A DNA stretch of 64,000 nt from Rhodobacter sp. CZR27 (GCF_002407205.1 NZ_CP023549.1:406001-470000), one strand, 5' to 3'. Numbered from the stretch's first letter, positions 29,101 to 37,351 are shown. The notes: a model not told the origin generated them from the sequence alone. Translations and numbers: made by a program.

Positions 29101-29638
29101 CGAACTCGAGACCGAACTTTTCGCCAAGTTCGTCCTGCCACTGCTCGACCAGGCTGCCCGGCGCTACGACCAGGCAGCGTTCGAGGTCACTGCGCGCAAT
29201 CAGCTCCTTGATCAGAAGTCCCGCCATGATGGTCTTGCCGGCGCCGGGGTCGTCGGCCAAGAGAAAGCGCAGGGGCTGGCGCGGCAGCATCTCTTCATAG
29301 ACAGCCGAAATCTGATGGGGCAGCGGATCCACCAAGCTGGTGTGGATGGCGAGGTAGGGGTCGAAGTAATGCGCCAACTTGATGCGGTTCGCTTCCGTCA
29401 CCAGCCGAAGAAGGGCACCATCCGCATCGAACGACCAAGCCCGCCCGCGAGCGTCGATCTCGATCCGTGCCTGGTCGTCACGGTAGAGCGTGGTTTCGGC
29501 GACGCTCCCGCCAGCCAAACGGTAGACGAGGTTGATCGCTTGGTTGCCGATCCACTCGACCGACACCACGTCAACCGATTGACCGGGAAGAACACCACGG
29601 ACGCTCGCGCCGTTCCTGATGTCTTCCAGCACTGTCAT
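26129..29638 (-). CDS. SNF2-family helicase with C-terminal DUF3883 (DrmD-like)
   Basis: About 1,169 residues. Walker A is DDPGAGKT (129-136), DEAH is at 231-234, and the Snf2 motif VI QRFGRIHRIGQ is near residue 600. The C-terminus has a DUF3883-type fold (VGYDIASYDPRT then FIEVKGR), related to PD-(D/E)XK domains. The start 29638 is preferred over 29650 because ggaggg lies just upstream of it. It resembles DrmD of class 1 DISARM, a double-stranded DNA translocase, but no DrmA/B/C partners are beside it. It is the first gene of the six-gene operon; the promoter should lie in 29639-29813. Confidence 0.8.
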   Translation of the reverse strand: MTVLEDIRNGASVRGVLPGQSVDVVSVEWIGNQAINLVYRLAGGSVAETTLYRDDQARIEIDARGRAWSFDADGALLRLVTEANRIKLAHYFDPYLAIHTSLVDPLPHQISAVYEEMLPRQPLRFLLADDPGAGKTIMAGLLIKELIARSDLERCLVVAPGSLVEQWQDELGEKFGLEFDILTRDMIENSRSGNPFSDRSRLIARLDVLARSEELQEKLAQAADWDLIICDEAHRMSATYFGGEAKYTKRYRVGQRLGEACRHLLLMSATPHNGHEQDFQLFMALLDGDRFEGRFRDGVHYADTADMMRRLTKEELLRFDGRPLFPERRAYTVKYDLSPEEAALYSAVTEYVRTEMNRVQRFAAEDGKKRNNVGFALQILQRRLASSPAAIYQSLKRRRERLEAELAEARLVVRGARSGFDLPDVAEDALQNLEEFGQDEIDDIEDRISTTATTAETVDQLALEVETLKGLERMALGVLGSGHDTKWCQLNRILDDELMVDTHGNRRKLIIFTEPKDTLFYLHEKVRARLGRSDAVEVIHGGVSREDRRKIVERFMQDRDMLVLIANDAAGEGVNLQRGHLMVNYDLPWNPNKIEQRFGRIHRIGQTEVCHLWNLVASDTREGEVYARLLEKLEAAREALGGRVYDVLGELFEGTALKDLLFEAIQYGEQPSVKAKLLEAVDGAVNQQHLLDLLARRSLTNETMPAAKVQEIRLDMERAEAQRLQPHHIQSFFVDAFRRLGGQIKAREDGRWEITHVPVSIRERDRQIGTGSPVQKKYERICFEKAKVNQQPVATFVCPGHPLLEALISIIREQYDHLMKQGAVMVDETDPGQKISAVFLLEHSIQDARPTSTGRPHVVSEKLQFALIDKSGVVSNAGTAPHLNLRPATAKEIEEVSDKLHEDWLRKDLEKAVAHFATVELAQSHVADVRARRLPEIAKVEREVKARLKKEINFWDNRAFELREDEKAGKKTRLNWQNATRRAEDLADRLKRRMELLEKERFISAQPPRVRGGMVVVPQGLLDAQFSTPVTTGAGAFAEDPEARRVSELMAMNAVMAAERALGNEPRDVSAQKVGYDIASYDPRTQHLRFIEVKGRIDGADTVMLTRQEIITSLHEPEKYILAIVQIESGYAQEPRYVRGALSDHEPSFEHTAIQFHLKRLLERAEAPR

Positions 29639-29813
29639 GACTCCCTCCATCTTCCAGTCGTCGCGATCAGGGCAAACCTCGGCCTGTCGCAGACCTTTCC
29701 CGGCTTCTTGACCTGAAAGAGCCGGCGACTCCAGTGATAGAGTGAAAGGCGAACCTCAGGCTGCAAAATGGCACGCCTGCGGCAACTATTGGTCACCGTG
29801 CGGCTCAGGCTGA

Positions 29814-30308
29814 TTGTTGACTGACAGGCAGGAAGCCGCGTTGGCCTCCAAGGAAGAGATGGACTTCGGCAACCTCATGCACCAAACTCAGCAGTTGCTA
29901 AGGGCCTTCGATCCGACAAGTTCCAGCAGCGAGGCCGACCGCATCCGCACCATCCAGACCTGGATGGACGGTGAGACCGAGAGGCTCGCGATCATCGACA
30001 CGCCATCTGGCGCAAACCTGATGTTTGGCAGATGCCAGATTGGTACTTGGAGCAAAGGGAGCGGGCGCCTGAAGCTTCGAGCTGGCAACGAACCTTTGAC
30101 GGGGCTGCAAAGTCAAGAGATTGCACGTGATGAGATCATGTCTCTTCTGCCCCACATGATCTTGGGCCTGCTCTGGACGCGGGATCTGGTAGCGCGCGGC
30201 TCACATCTGGGCAGTTGGCTGGGACCGATGGCCACCTCATTCGCGGAAACCTACGAGCGGATGCGGTTTAGGCGCGTGCTGATCCACGCGGCAGAACTGG
30301 GTGCCTAG
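29814..30308 (+). CDS. Small hypothetical protein, divergent from the defence operon
   Basis: Up to 164 residues from TTG 29814; an internal ATG at 29859 after aaggaagag gives 149. The composition is balanced and protein-like, with a helical C-terminus, and no motif recognised. It is divergent from the SNF2 gene across about 175 bases and convergent with the WYL regulator gene. It may be a local regulator or an orphan. Moderate confidence that it is a gene at all. Confidence 0.5.
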   Translation: MLTDRQEAALASKEEMDFGNLMHQTQQLLRAFDPTSSSSEADRIRTIQTWMDGETERLAIIDTPSGANLMFGRCQIGTWSKGSGRLKLRAGNEPLTGLQSQEIARDEIMSLLPHMILGLLWTRDLVARGSHLGSWLGPMATSFAETYERMRFRRVLIHAAELGA

Positions 30309-30325
30309 CCAACTACCCTTTCGTG

Positions 30326-30340
30326 CTGCCTGTCAGGCAG
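30326..30340. other. Short inverted repeat between convergent genes
   Basis: CTGCC-TGTCA-GGCAG, 18 bases after the stop of the preceding gene. No T run follows on either strand, so it is at best a weak terminator. Confidence 0.3.
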
Positions 30341-30470
30341 AAGCAAGCCAACGAAAACCTAAGCACTGGCCGCTTCGAGGTCATAGCTACAAAACGAGCA
30401 CCACCGCAGCGGGCGCGTCATTTTGCCTCATGCCGGTCAGGTCCTGGCGGGTCATCCGGTGACGTCCCGC

Positions 30471-31469
30471 CTACGGCAGCGCCGCGAAATCTCCACGACG
30501 GAACCCTTCGCTCATCCGGCGCAGTTCCTCCGGCGCCAGCACCTCCACAGCGTCGCCCCACTGGTAGAGGTGCCAGGCCATCTCCAGCCAGCCGCTGGCA
30601 TGGAAGCGGACGGTAAGCGCGCCGTCCGGCTCATCGGTCAGTTGCTGGCGCGGGTGGAAGACGAACTCGCGGGCGACGTCGGCGGCCGCGGGGGCGAAGC
30701 GCCAGACCACCTCGCCGTATTCGGGCTCGGCGTGGTAGGAGCCGAAAGCCCGGGCGGCGTGGTCTTCGAGGTTGAACGCCGGGTCGCGGCAGAAGGAGTG
30801 GGGCTCCAGCCGGGCAGAGGCGATGCGGTCCATCCGGAAGTGCCGGAACTGGCCGTCGCCGCCCTGAACCTTGGCGACGAGGTAGCGACGGGTGCCGAGC
30901 AGCAGGCCGTAGGGTTCGAGCAGCCGCTCGCGCGAGGAATTGTCGCGGCTGCCGGCGTAGCTGATGGTCAGCACATACGGGCCCTTCAGCGCCTCGGCGA
31001 TGGTGGCGAGCGCCAGAGGGTCACGGCGCACCCGCGGCCCGGGGCGCGAGGCAAAGCCGTTCGCTTCCAGCATCGCCTCGGCATCGGCCTCGGCCCGGCG
31101 GGCATGGGGTCCGGGCATCACCGACAGCAGCCGGTCGCGCAGCGAGGTCAGCGCGGCCACCTCGTTCGTGGCGCCGTCGCGGCCGGCGCGGCGGATGCCC
31201 ATCTCCAGAGCCGCCAGTTCGCTGTCGCGGATGCCCTGGGCCAGCATCAGCCGCGCATCGCCGGCCTTCAGCTTCCAGAACTTGCGCCGCTGGTCGTCGG
31301 TGACGGTCTCGACGTTCGGAAAGCGTTCTTCGAGCGCCCTGGTCATGCGCTGCGCGGTGCGGTGATCGACGCCGAACTCCTCCTCGATGTCCTGCAGGCC
31401 GACGCCCATGTGGCGCGAGGCGGCCATCTCGGCGAGACGCAGGAGGTCGGCTGCCTTGGCGAAGGACAT
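30471..31469 (-). CDS. WYL-domain transcriptional regulator
   Basis: About 332 residues from ATG 31469. The N-terminal winged helix (LLRLAEMAASRHMGVGLQDI, then DHRTAQRMTRALEERF) binds DNA. The middle and C-terminal parts form a WYL ligand-sensing domain (LTISYAG, EPYGLLLGTRRYLVAKVQGG) and a WCX-like extension. WYL proteins such as BrxR and CapW repress defence operons and sense nucleic acids or nucleotides. It is divergent from the operon starting at about 31692. A repeated 17-base motif beside both starts is a candidate operator. The alternative upstream start (31559) adds a sequence that looks random. Confidence 0.85.
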   Translation of the reverse strand: MSFAKAADLLRLAEMAASRHMGVGLQDIEEEFGVDHRTAQRMTRALEERFPNVETVTDDQRRKFWKLKAGDARLMLAQGIRDSELAALEMGIRRAGRDGATNEVAALTSLRDRLLSVMPGPHARRAEADAEAMLEANGFASRPGPRVRRDPLALATIAEALKGPYVLTISYAGSRDNSSRERLLEPYGLLLGTRRYLVAKVQGGDGQFRHFRMDRIASARLEPHSFCRDPAFNLEDHAARAFGSYHAEPEYGEVVWRFAPAAADVAREFVFHPRQQLTDEPDGALTVRFHASGWLEMAWHLYQWGDAVEVLAPEELRRMSEGFRRGDFAALP

Positions 31470-31476
31470 GTTGCAC

Positions 31477-31493
31477 CATGACAGGAACTGACA
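31477..31493. promoter_or_regulatory. Candidate WYL operator, copy A
   Basis: CATGACAGGAACTGACA, 8 bases upstream of the WYL start codon. It matches copy B at 31691-31707 at 16 of 17 positions. Bound regulator here would block its own translation start or promoter. Confidence 0.45.
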
Positions 31494-31690
31494 CCAAGGC
31501 AAACTATTGGGATCCCTGCGGTCTGTCGACACGATTCTCCCTCGGGACCATTTCAGCACGATCCTCCTTCAGCGACAGCGAGGGGTCGGCAGGCCGCACC
31601 ATTCCCTCATCGCGGCCCGGCTCCTGTCCGGCAGAAGCCGCAGTGGCGGGTTTGCCGCAGTCCCTGTCCAGGAAACGCCCGCTCCGCGAG

Positions 31691-31707
31691 CATGACAGGA
31701 TCTGACA
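31691..31707. promoter_or_regulatory. Candidate WYL operator, copy B
   Basis: CATGACAGGATCTGACA, overlapping the earliest possible start (31692) of the divergent operon and just upstream of ATG 31710. The half TGACAGGA repeats within it (followed by CTGACAGGA), giving tandem half-sites. Confidence 0.45.
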
Positions 31708-32468
31708 GGATGCCGCGGCAGGGTGAACTGGTTATCCTTGCCGAGGAGCCCGCCGATGACCCTTCAGTTCCCGAACCCGAACGCGTCCCGCCCGCTGCGC
31801 CGCTCGCTGAAGCGCGGCTTTGCCCGCGATGCCCTGGCGAGGGCAAAGCCGCCGAGGCCGATCATGCGGCAGTCTTCGCCCTGCTGCGGCAGGTGGCCCC
31901 CAACCGGCGGGCGATGGAGCGCGGGGTCCTGCGGCTGCGCCGGCTGCCCGGCCTTGTCCTGGCCGGCATCGCCGGTGACCGGCTGGTGATCGTGCTGCGG
32001 AACAGTTGTGCAATGGAAACGCGGTCGGAGGGGATGGACGTCTTCGCCGAAGACGCGCTGATCTACACCCGGCTGACGGTGGAACCGGGGAGGGCACGCA
32101 TGCAGAGCTGGATCAACCGGGCGAGATTCAGCCTGCATGCGCTGGAGCGGCTGGTCGAGCGCAGCACCTGCGCTCTGGGGTCAGATTTCCTCGGCGTGGT
32201 GGATGGCGAGGCGGCGGCGCTCCTGAAGCGGTGCCTTGCCGGCGGCATGATCGAGCATGACGGTGACAGCTACCTGCGCGCGAAGGAAGAGGGCGTCTGG
32301 GCCGGCAGCCTCGACCTCACCCTGCCGGAGGCCGACTGGGGCGTGCTGACGCAACCGGAGGCGCGGGTGCCGACCTTCTCGGTCCGCACCTTTCTCGAGC
32401 CGGACGAGATGAAGCCCTGCGTCTGGCTGCGCTGGCAGGACGATCCGCGGCTGTCGCTGGCGGCCTGA
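31692..32468 (+). CDS. Unknown protein, first gene of the WYL-linked operon
   Basis: 258 residues from ATG 31692, or 252 from ATG 31710; the second avoids overlap with the putative operator. The N-terminal ~55 residues are Pro/Glu-rich and probably disordered. The C-terminal part (FSLHALERLVERS..., then a run ending PCVWLRWQDDPRLSLAA) looks folded. No catalytic motif recognised. It is followed after 9 bases by the nuclease-helicase gene with a ribosome site (aggcggga), so the two are co-transcribed. It could be an accessory or inhibitor of the helicase; function unknown. Confidence 0.7.
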   Translation: MTGSDRMPRQGELVILAEEPADDPSVPEPERVPPAAPLAEARLCPRCPGEGKAAEADHAAVFALLRQVAPNRRAMERGVLRLRRLPGLVLAGIAGDRLVIVLRNSCAMETRSEGMDVFAEDALIYTRLTVEPGRARMQSWINRARFSLHALERLVERSTCALGSDFLGVVDGEAAALLKRCLAGGMIEHDGDSYLRAKEEGVWAGSLDLTLPEADWGVLTQPEARVPTFSVRTFLEPDEMKPCVWLRWQDDPRLSLAA

Positions 32469-32477
32469 GGCGGGACG

Positions 32478-35400
32478 ATGAAAAGGCTCGACACCGGCAT
32501 CCTTTTGTCCGCCACCGACCTCATGCGGTTCATGGGCTGCGCTCATGCCACCGCGCTCGATCTGGCCCATCTCCGGGGCGAGGGTCCGGCACCACGCGAG
32601 GACAGCGAGGATGCGCAGCTCCTGCAGAAGCAGGGCGATGCGCATGAGGCGGCCCATCTCGGCCGCCTGAAGTCGACAGGGAGGCGCGTGATCGAGATCG
32701 CCCGCGGCAGTCTGGTCCGTGACGCCGAGGCGACGCGGGCGGCCCTGGCCACGGGCGCCGAGGTGGTGTTCCAGGGTGCGCTCTTTGCCGGCAACTGGGG
32801 CGGCTGGTCGGACTTCCTCGAACGTGTAGAGCGACCCTCCGACCTCGGCCCGTTCAGCTACGAGGTCACCGACACCAAGCTGAAGCGCAAGCCCTCGCCG
32901 AAGCATGTGCTGCAGCTGGTGCTCTACTCGGATTTGTTGACCGGCATTCAGGGCGTGGCGCCGGAGCACGCCCATGTCGAACTCGGCAGCGGCGAACGGG
33001 CGACCTTGCGTCTTGACGACTACGCCGCCTATGCCCGGCAGGCGCGGGCGCGTCTGGAAACCTTCGTCGCAGCGCCGGGTCCCACGCGTCCCACACCGAC
33101 CGCCGACTGTGGCCTCTGCCGCTGGGGCGATCACTGCGCCGAACGCTGGAAGGCCGAGGACAGCCTGTTCACGGTCGCCAACATCACGCGCCTGCAGGTT
33201 GGAAAGCTGGAGGCCGCCGGGATCGGCACCATGGAGGGGCTGGCAAATCTCGACCATCCGATCCGCGGCATGGCGGAGACCACCCGCCTGCGTCTCGTGA
33301 CGCAGGCCCGGTTGCAGCACGCCCGCAAGACCGGCGCGCCCGCGTTCGAGCTGCGCCCGCCCGCACCGGGCAAGGGCTTCGATCTGCTGCCCGAACCGCA
33401 GCTGGGCGACCTCTTCTATGACATCGAGGGCGATCCGCATTACGAGGGCGGTCTGGAATACCTGCACGGTGTCTGGACGGACGGCGCGTTCCACGCCTTC
33501 TGGGGCCATGACCATGCCGCCGAGGCGCAGGCGCTTTCCGACCTGCTCGACTTCTTCCGCGCCCGCCTTGCCACCCATCCCGCCGCGCGGATCTACCACT
33601 ACGCCGCCTACGAGATCACAGCGCTGAAGCGCCTGACCACGAAGTACGGGATCGGCGAAGCTTTCCTCGACCGGCTGCTGCGCGAGCGCCGCTTCGTCGA
33701 TCTCTTCGCCGTGGTGCGCGGCGGGCTGATCGGGTCGGAGCCGAACTACTCGATCAAGTCGATGGAGGCGTTCTACGGCCGCAAGCGCGAGGGCGAGGTG
33801 AAGACCGCGGGCGGCTCGGTCGTGGCCTACGAACGCTGGCGCGAGACCGGCGAGCAGCAGATCCTCGACGAGATCGAGGATTACAACCGCGTCGACTGCG
33901 TCTCCACCGAGGAATTGCGCGACTGGCTGGTCGGCATCCGGCCGGAAGGTCCGTGGCCGGTGCGCGATGACGACGCCGCCAGCAAGGAAGCCGAGGAGGA
34001 CGCCGACGCGGCGGCCCTGCGCGCAAGCCTTGCCGCCTCCGGCCTGCCGCCGGACCGGCAGGAGATGCTGTTCAACCTCGGCCTCTTTCACAAGCGCGAG
34101 GCCAAACCCGCGCAATGGGCGGTGTTCGACAGCGTCGGCAAGGATGAGGACGAACTGCTCGACGATCTGGATGCGCTAGGCGGACTGGAGGCCTTGGGCC
34201 CGGCGGTTCCGGTCAAGCGATCAGTGGCGCGCAGCTACCGCTTTCCGCCGCAGGAGACAAAGCTGCGCGGCGGCGGCAGTGCGACGGTCCCGGTGGAGGA
34301 TGGTCCGCCGGCGACCGTCACCATCGAGGCGCTGGACCCCAGCTCGGGCGAGATCACCCTCAAGACCGGACAGGCGAAGGCGCATCTCCTGACCGACCGG
34401 CTGACGCTGCACCCGGACTGGCCGCTCGACACCAAGGTGATCGCCGCCGCCCTGCGCGAGGTCATCGCCGACCAATGCGGGCCGCGCCGCTTCACCGCCG
34501 TCGACGATCTTCTGTCGCGCGCCGTGCCGCGCCTGACCACGGGCCCGCGGCCCGACCTGCTGGCGGGCGCCGATCTGGTCGCCGGCACCATCGCTGCCGT
34601 GACCGCGATGGACGGCACCGTCCTGCCAATCCAGGGCCCGCCCGGCACCGGCAAGACCTATGTCACCGCCCGGGCGATCCTTACGCTGGTGCGCCAGGGG
34701 CATCGTGTCGGCGTCGCCTCGAACAGCCACGAGGCGATCCGCAACGTGCTGATGGGATGTCTCTCGGCCCTTGAAGAGGCCGATCCCGACATCACGCTGG
34801 AGAACGCCGAACTGGCTCACAAGGTCAGCACCGGCGAGAACGGCTATCCCGAAGGCTTCAAGGGCATCACCCGCGCCACGTCCAACGACGATGCGGCACT
34901 GACCCGCGCGCATGTCGTCGGCGGCACCGCCTGGTTCTTTGCCCGTCCCGAGATGGAGCAGCGCTTCGACTGGCTCTTCGTCGACGAGGCGGGGCAGGTC
35001 GGCCTTGCCAACCTGGTGGCGATGGGGCGGGCGGCGCGCAACATCGTGCTGGTCGGCGACCCGCGCCAATTGCCACAGGTGATCCAGGGTGCCCATCCCG
35101 AGCCCGCGAACCTCTCCTGCCTCGACTGGATGCTCGGTGAGCACGCCACCATCCCGCCCGACCGCGGCATCTTCCTGCCGGAGTCGCGCCGTATGCACCC
35201 CGATGTCTGCCGCTTCATTTCGGATCAGGTCTATGAAGGCCGGCTCGAAAGCCACCCCGACACCGCCCGCCAGCGCGTCACCGGAACATCCTTCCCCGAG
35301 GCCGGAGCCTTCTGGCTGCCGGTCACGCACGAGGGCAACGCCCAGACCTCGCCGCAAGAGGTGGCCGCCATCGCGGCCGCCGCAGGCGATCTGCTGAAGG

Positions 35401-35777
35401 GCCGCTGGTCCGACAGGAACGGCACTTCGCGGCCGATGCGAGCCTCCGACATCATCGTCGTCGCACCCTACAACGCGCAGGTGAACGCGCTGCGCCAGGC
35501 ACTGCCCGATGCCATCCGCGTCGGCACTGTCGACAAATTCCAGGGGCAGGAGGCGCCGGTGTGCCTCGTCTCGATGACCGCCTCCTCGGTCGAGGAGACC
35601 CCGCGCGGCATGGAGTTCCTGTTCTCGCTCAACCGCATCAACGTCGCCGTCTCGCGCGCCAAGGGTCTCGCGCTGGTCTTTGGCGCGCCCCGCTTGCGCG
35701 AGGCGAAATGCACTACGGTGGAACCGATGCGACTGGTAAATACTTTGTGCGCTTTGCCGAAATGGAAGGGAAAGTGA
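32478..35777 (+). CDS. TM0106-type RecB-like nuclease fused to a Dna2/UPF1-type helicase
   Basis: 1,099 residues. The N-terminal ~230 residues are a RecB/Cas4-like nuclease: DTKLKRKPSPKHVLQLVLY has the D..K..QxxxY pattern, and four cysteines (C21, then CGLCRWGDHC near 211-222) could hold a 4Fe-4S cluster as in Cas4 and AddB. An RNase H-like segment (FYDIEGDPH) follows. The C-terminal SF1 helicase has Walker A GPPGTGKT (near 722), Walker B LFVDEAGQ, VGDPRQLPQV and FQGQE. It would unwind and degrade DNA ends. The family occurs in many genomes; here the WYL regulator and island setting argue for defence. Confidence 0.8.
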   Translation: MKRLDTGILLSATDLMRFMGCAHATALDLAHLRGEGPAPREDSEDAQLLQKQGDAHEAAHLGRLKSTGRRVIEIARGSLVRDAEATRAALATGAEVVFQGALFAGNWGGWSDFLERVERPSDLGPFSYEVTDTKLKRKPSPKHVLQLVLYSDLLTGIQGVAPEHAHVELGSGERATLRLDDYAAYARQARARLETFVAAPGPTRPTPTADCGLCRWGDHCAERWKAEDSLFTVANITRLQVGKLEAAGIGTMEGLANLDHPIRGMAETTRLRLVTQARLQHARKTGAPAFELRPPAPGKGFDLLPEPQLGDLFYDIEGDPHYEGGLEYLHGVWTDGAFHAFWGHDHAAEAQALSDLLDFFRARLATHPAARIYHYAAYEITALKRLTTKYGIGEAFLDRLLRERRFVDLFAVVRGGLIGSEPNYSIKSMEAFYGRKREGEVKTAGGSVVAYERWRETGEQQILDEIEDYNRVDCVSTEELRDWLVGIRPEGPWPVRDDDAASKEAEEDADAAALRASLAASGLPPDRQEMLFNLGLFHKREAKPAQWAVFDSVGKDEDELLDDLDALGGLEALGPAVPVKRSVARSYRFPPQETKLRGGGSATVPVEDGPPATVTIEALDPSSGEITLKTGQAKAHLLTDRLTLHPDWPLDTKVIAAALREVIADQCGPRRFTAVDDLLSRAVPRLTTGPRPDLLAGADLVAGTIAAVTAMDGTVLPIQGPPGTGKTYVTARAILTLVRQGHRVGVASNSHEAIRNVLMGCLSALEEADPDITLENAELAHKVSTGENGYPEGFKGITRATSNDDAALTRAHVVGGTAWFFARPEMEQRFDWLFVDEAGQVGLANLVAMGRAARNIVLVGDPRQLPQVIQGAHPEPANLSCLDWMLGEHATIPPDRGIFLPESRRMHPDVCRFISDQVYEGRLESHPDTARQRVTGTSFPEAGAFWLPVTHEGNAQTSPQEVAAIAAAAGDLLKGRWSDRNGTSRPMRASDIIVVAPYNAQVNALRQALPDAIRVGTVDKFQGQEAPVCLVSMTASSVEETPRGMEFLFSLNRINVAVSRAKGLALVFGAPRLREAKCTTVEPMRLVNTLCALPKWKGK

Positions 35778-36179
35778 ATGTGGGAAGACATTGAAGCATG
35801 TATCGCCAAGAATGATGCGGAGGGGCGAAACCCGCGGCGTCGCGCGTTGATGGCAGCGATCCGCGCGTCCGGCCTTGTGCCGAACGGTGGAGCAACGAAA
35901 AAAATGGTCGGGTTGACCGACCCGAAAGGGCATACGCTGGCTTGGGAGCTGACCGGCCAGGCAGTGAACTTTTTCGTAGCCTCGAAATGCAAAGACGCGG
36001 TCCATCAGGCGAAGCTTCCTTATGAGGACAAGCTTTACCTCGACGGAGTGAAGGATGGCGGTCGCCATTCCGCTTTGAACCGGCCGTGGTCCTTTCCTCA
36101 GGCAGCCTGTTTGAAAGTGAAGATCACCACTTCGCAAGATCTTGCTGCGCTATTGAAGGCACTCGCGGGCCCGAATTAG
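35778..36179 (+). CDS. Small unknown protein coupled to the nuclease-helicase
   Basis: 133 residues. The stop of the helicase (TGA 35775-35777) is followed at once by ATG 35778, so translation is coupled. It is a basic protein with about 10 Lys in the second half and no recognised motif. Its GC content is visibly lower than that of the helicase. As a third subunit it could be a DNA-binding or regulatory partner; nothing in the sequence proves this. Confidence 0.65.
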   Translation: MWEDIEACIAKNDAEGRNPRRRALMAAIRASGLVPNGGATKKMVGLTDPKGHTLAWELTGQAVNFFVASKCKDAVHQAKLPYEDKLYLDGVKDGGRHSALNRPWSFPQAACLKVKITTSQDLAALLKALAGPN

Positions 36180-36188
36180 GAAAATGCG

Positions 36189-36735
36189 TCAATATTTCCC
36201 GCCATGCTGTCGAAGGCGCAGTGGATGCACACTCTTCAGGACGGTAAACCTGGCGCAAGGACCTGTGGCAGATCGCAGTGTGCGATGCAGAACGCGCACG
36301 ATACGAACCTTTCCGTCGCCGCGATGAAGAAGATCAGGTAGCCCCATGCCGAGCGGCGCGCAACCTCTGCAAAGATCGCGGCGCTCGGAAGAATTGCTTG
36401 GCCGTTCCGCTACCTTCCGCAGTCGTGCTTCGATCTCGGCAATGAACGAGACGGCGCGGCGCGGGCTGTCGAGCGCAACGAAGTTGTCGATCTCGATGAG
36501 ACCCCGCGCGCCGTCGGCAGGATGGTCAGGCAAATTACGCTCAGCTCCTGGCTTAGTTCGCGCACCTCTGCTAATCCCTGGTCGACCGGGCAGCTGTGAG
36601 CCCAGCCTTGATGGCCGCGCGCAGCGTTTCGAGATCGCGGCGTTCTGCATCGTGGCCTCTCGTCCAGTGCCGCAGCGCCTCGTGTCTGACCTCGCTGGTG
36701 GAGGCAATTCTCCTCCAGCGACAGTCTCGCAGCCC
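36189..36735 (-). pseudogene. Decayed ParD-ParE toxin-antitoxin module
   Basis: In one minus frame 36700-36577 reads a ParD-like C-terminus (ASTSEVRHEALRHW, then LETLRAAIKAGL) ending in TAG, with no start codon upstream. In another frame, about 36540-36230, a RelE/ParE-like toxin appears: IDNFVALDSPRRAVSFIAEI, then VRIVRVLHR. The middle contains an apparent indel, and the toxin's expected YLIFY-type strand is split between frames. The order antitoxin then toxin is as in parDE. Both genes look broken, so this is a relic. Confidence 0.55.
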
Positions 36736-36736
36736 T

Positions 36737-37351
36737 TTATTCTGCCAGCAGCTTCCGCACCCCGTCCGCGGTCCAGGCCCGGCCGGTGGCGCTCTTCAGC
36801 CCTTCGTCGTTCAGCTGCGTGGCAGTCTTCGACAGGCTTAGCCCCGCCTCGCGCAGGGCGGCGGCGCGGGCAACGGCGGCTGTGAGGCGCGCTTCTTTTC
36901 CGTCGCTCCAGTCGCGCTGCCGCTCGCGCCAGCGGGCGAAATGCGTTTGCGGCTCGAAGCGCTGGCCGTCGAGGTCGATCTCGTCCGGGTAGACCGTCTC
37001 GAGCTCCAGCCCGAGGTTCGCGCAGGCGTCATGCAGCGGCGCGTGGCCGCGCCAGTTCTGGACTTGCGCGAAATCGACCACCAGCAGCACGGCCCGGTGT
37101 TCGCGGCAGATCGGCACCACCCGCTTCAGCCCATCGGCGACATGCCGTGTGCCGCGGTCAGGGGCGAGCTCCATGAACACCTCCTCGTGGACGAGCTTCA
37201 GGTCGTTCGTCTTCGCGTGCCGCCGGATCAGTTGCACCTGGTAGCGCACGGTGGTGCTGAGCCTTGCCGCGGCATCGGCCTCGCGCGGCAGGGCGGTGAA
37301 GCCCTGCCACGGCACCGGCAGGGTCCAGTAGAAGCCGACCGCGTTGCGCAT
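36737..37351 (-). CDS. Recombinase-like protein lacking the catalytic serine
   Basis: 204 residues from ATG 37351, preceded by gggagggacggg. The N-terminal ~140 residues recall the serine-resolvase fold, with LVVDFAQVQNWRGHAPLHD where resolvases have their D-R-L-S-R region, but the active-site Y-x-R-x-S is absent. The C-terminus resembles the helix-turn-helix of large serine recombinases (GLSLSKTATQLNDEGL, then GRAWTADGVRKLL). It may be a regulator or a recombination cofactor derived from a recombinase. It is divergent from the phosphatase/ARH gene with 89 bases between, suggesting shared control. Fold assignment is tentative. Confidence 0.55.
   Translation of the reverse strand: MRNAVGFYWTLPVPWQGFTALPREADAAARLSTTVRYQVQLIRRHAKTNDLKLVHEEVFMELAPDRGTRHVADGLKRVVPICREHRAVLLVVDFAQVQNWRGHAPLHDACANLGLELETVYPDEIDLDGQRFEPQTHFARWRERQRDWSDGKEARLTAAVARAAALREAGLSLSKTATQLNDEGLKSATGRAWTADGVRKLLAE

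Noticed and set aside
26129..29638. Complete class 1 DISARM system
   Set aside because: A DrmD-like helicase and a methyltransferase are present, but no DrmA/DrmB/DrmC set follows; the partners are DUF499, DruH and DruE types.
32181..36137. Two long minus-strand open frames (32181-34115, 34221-36137)
   Set aside because: Antisense to the nuclease-helicase gene, which has full motifs; no protein-like motif in the antisense reading.
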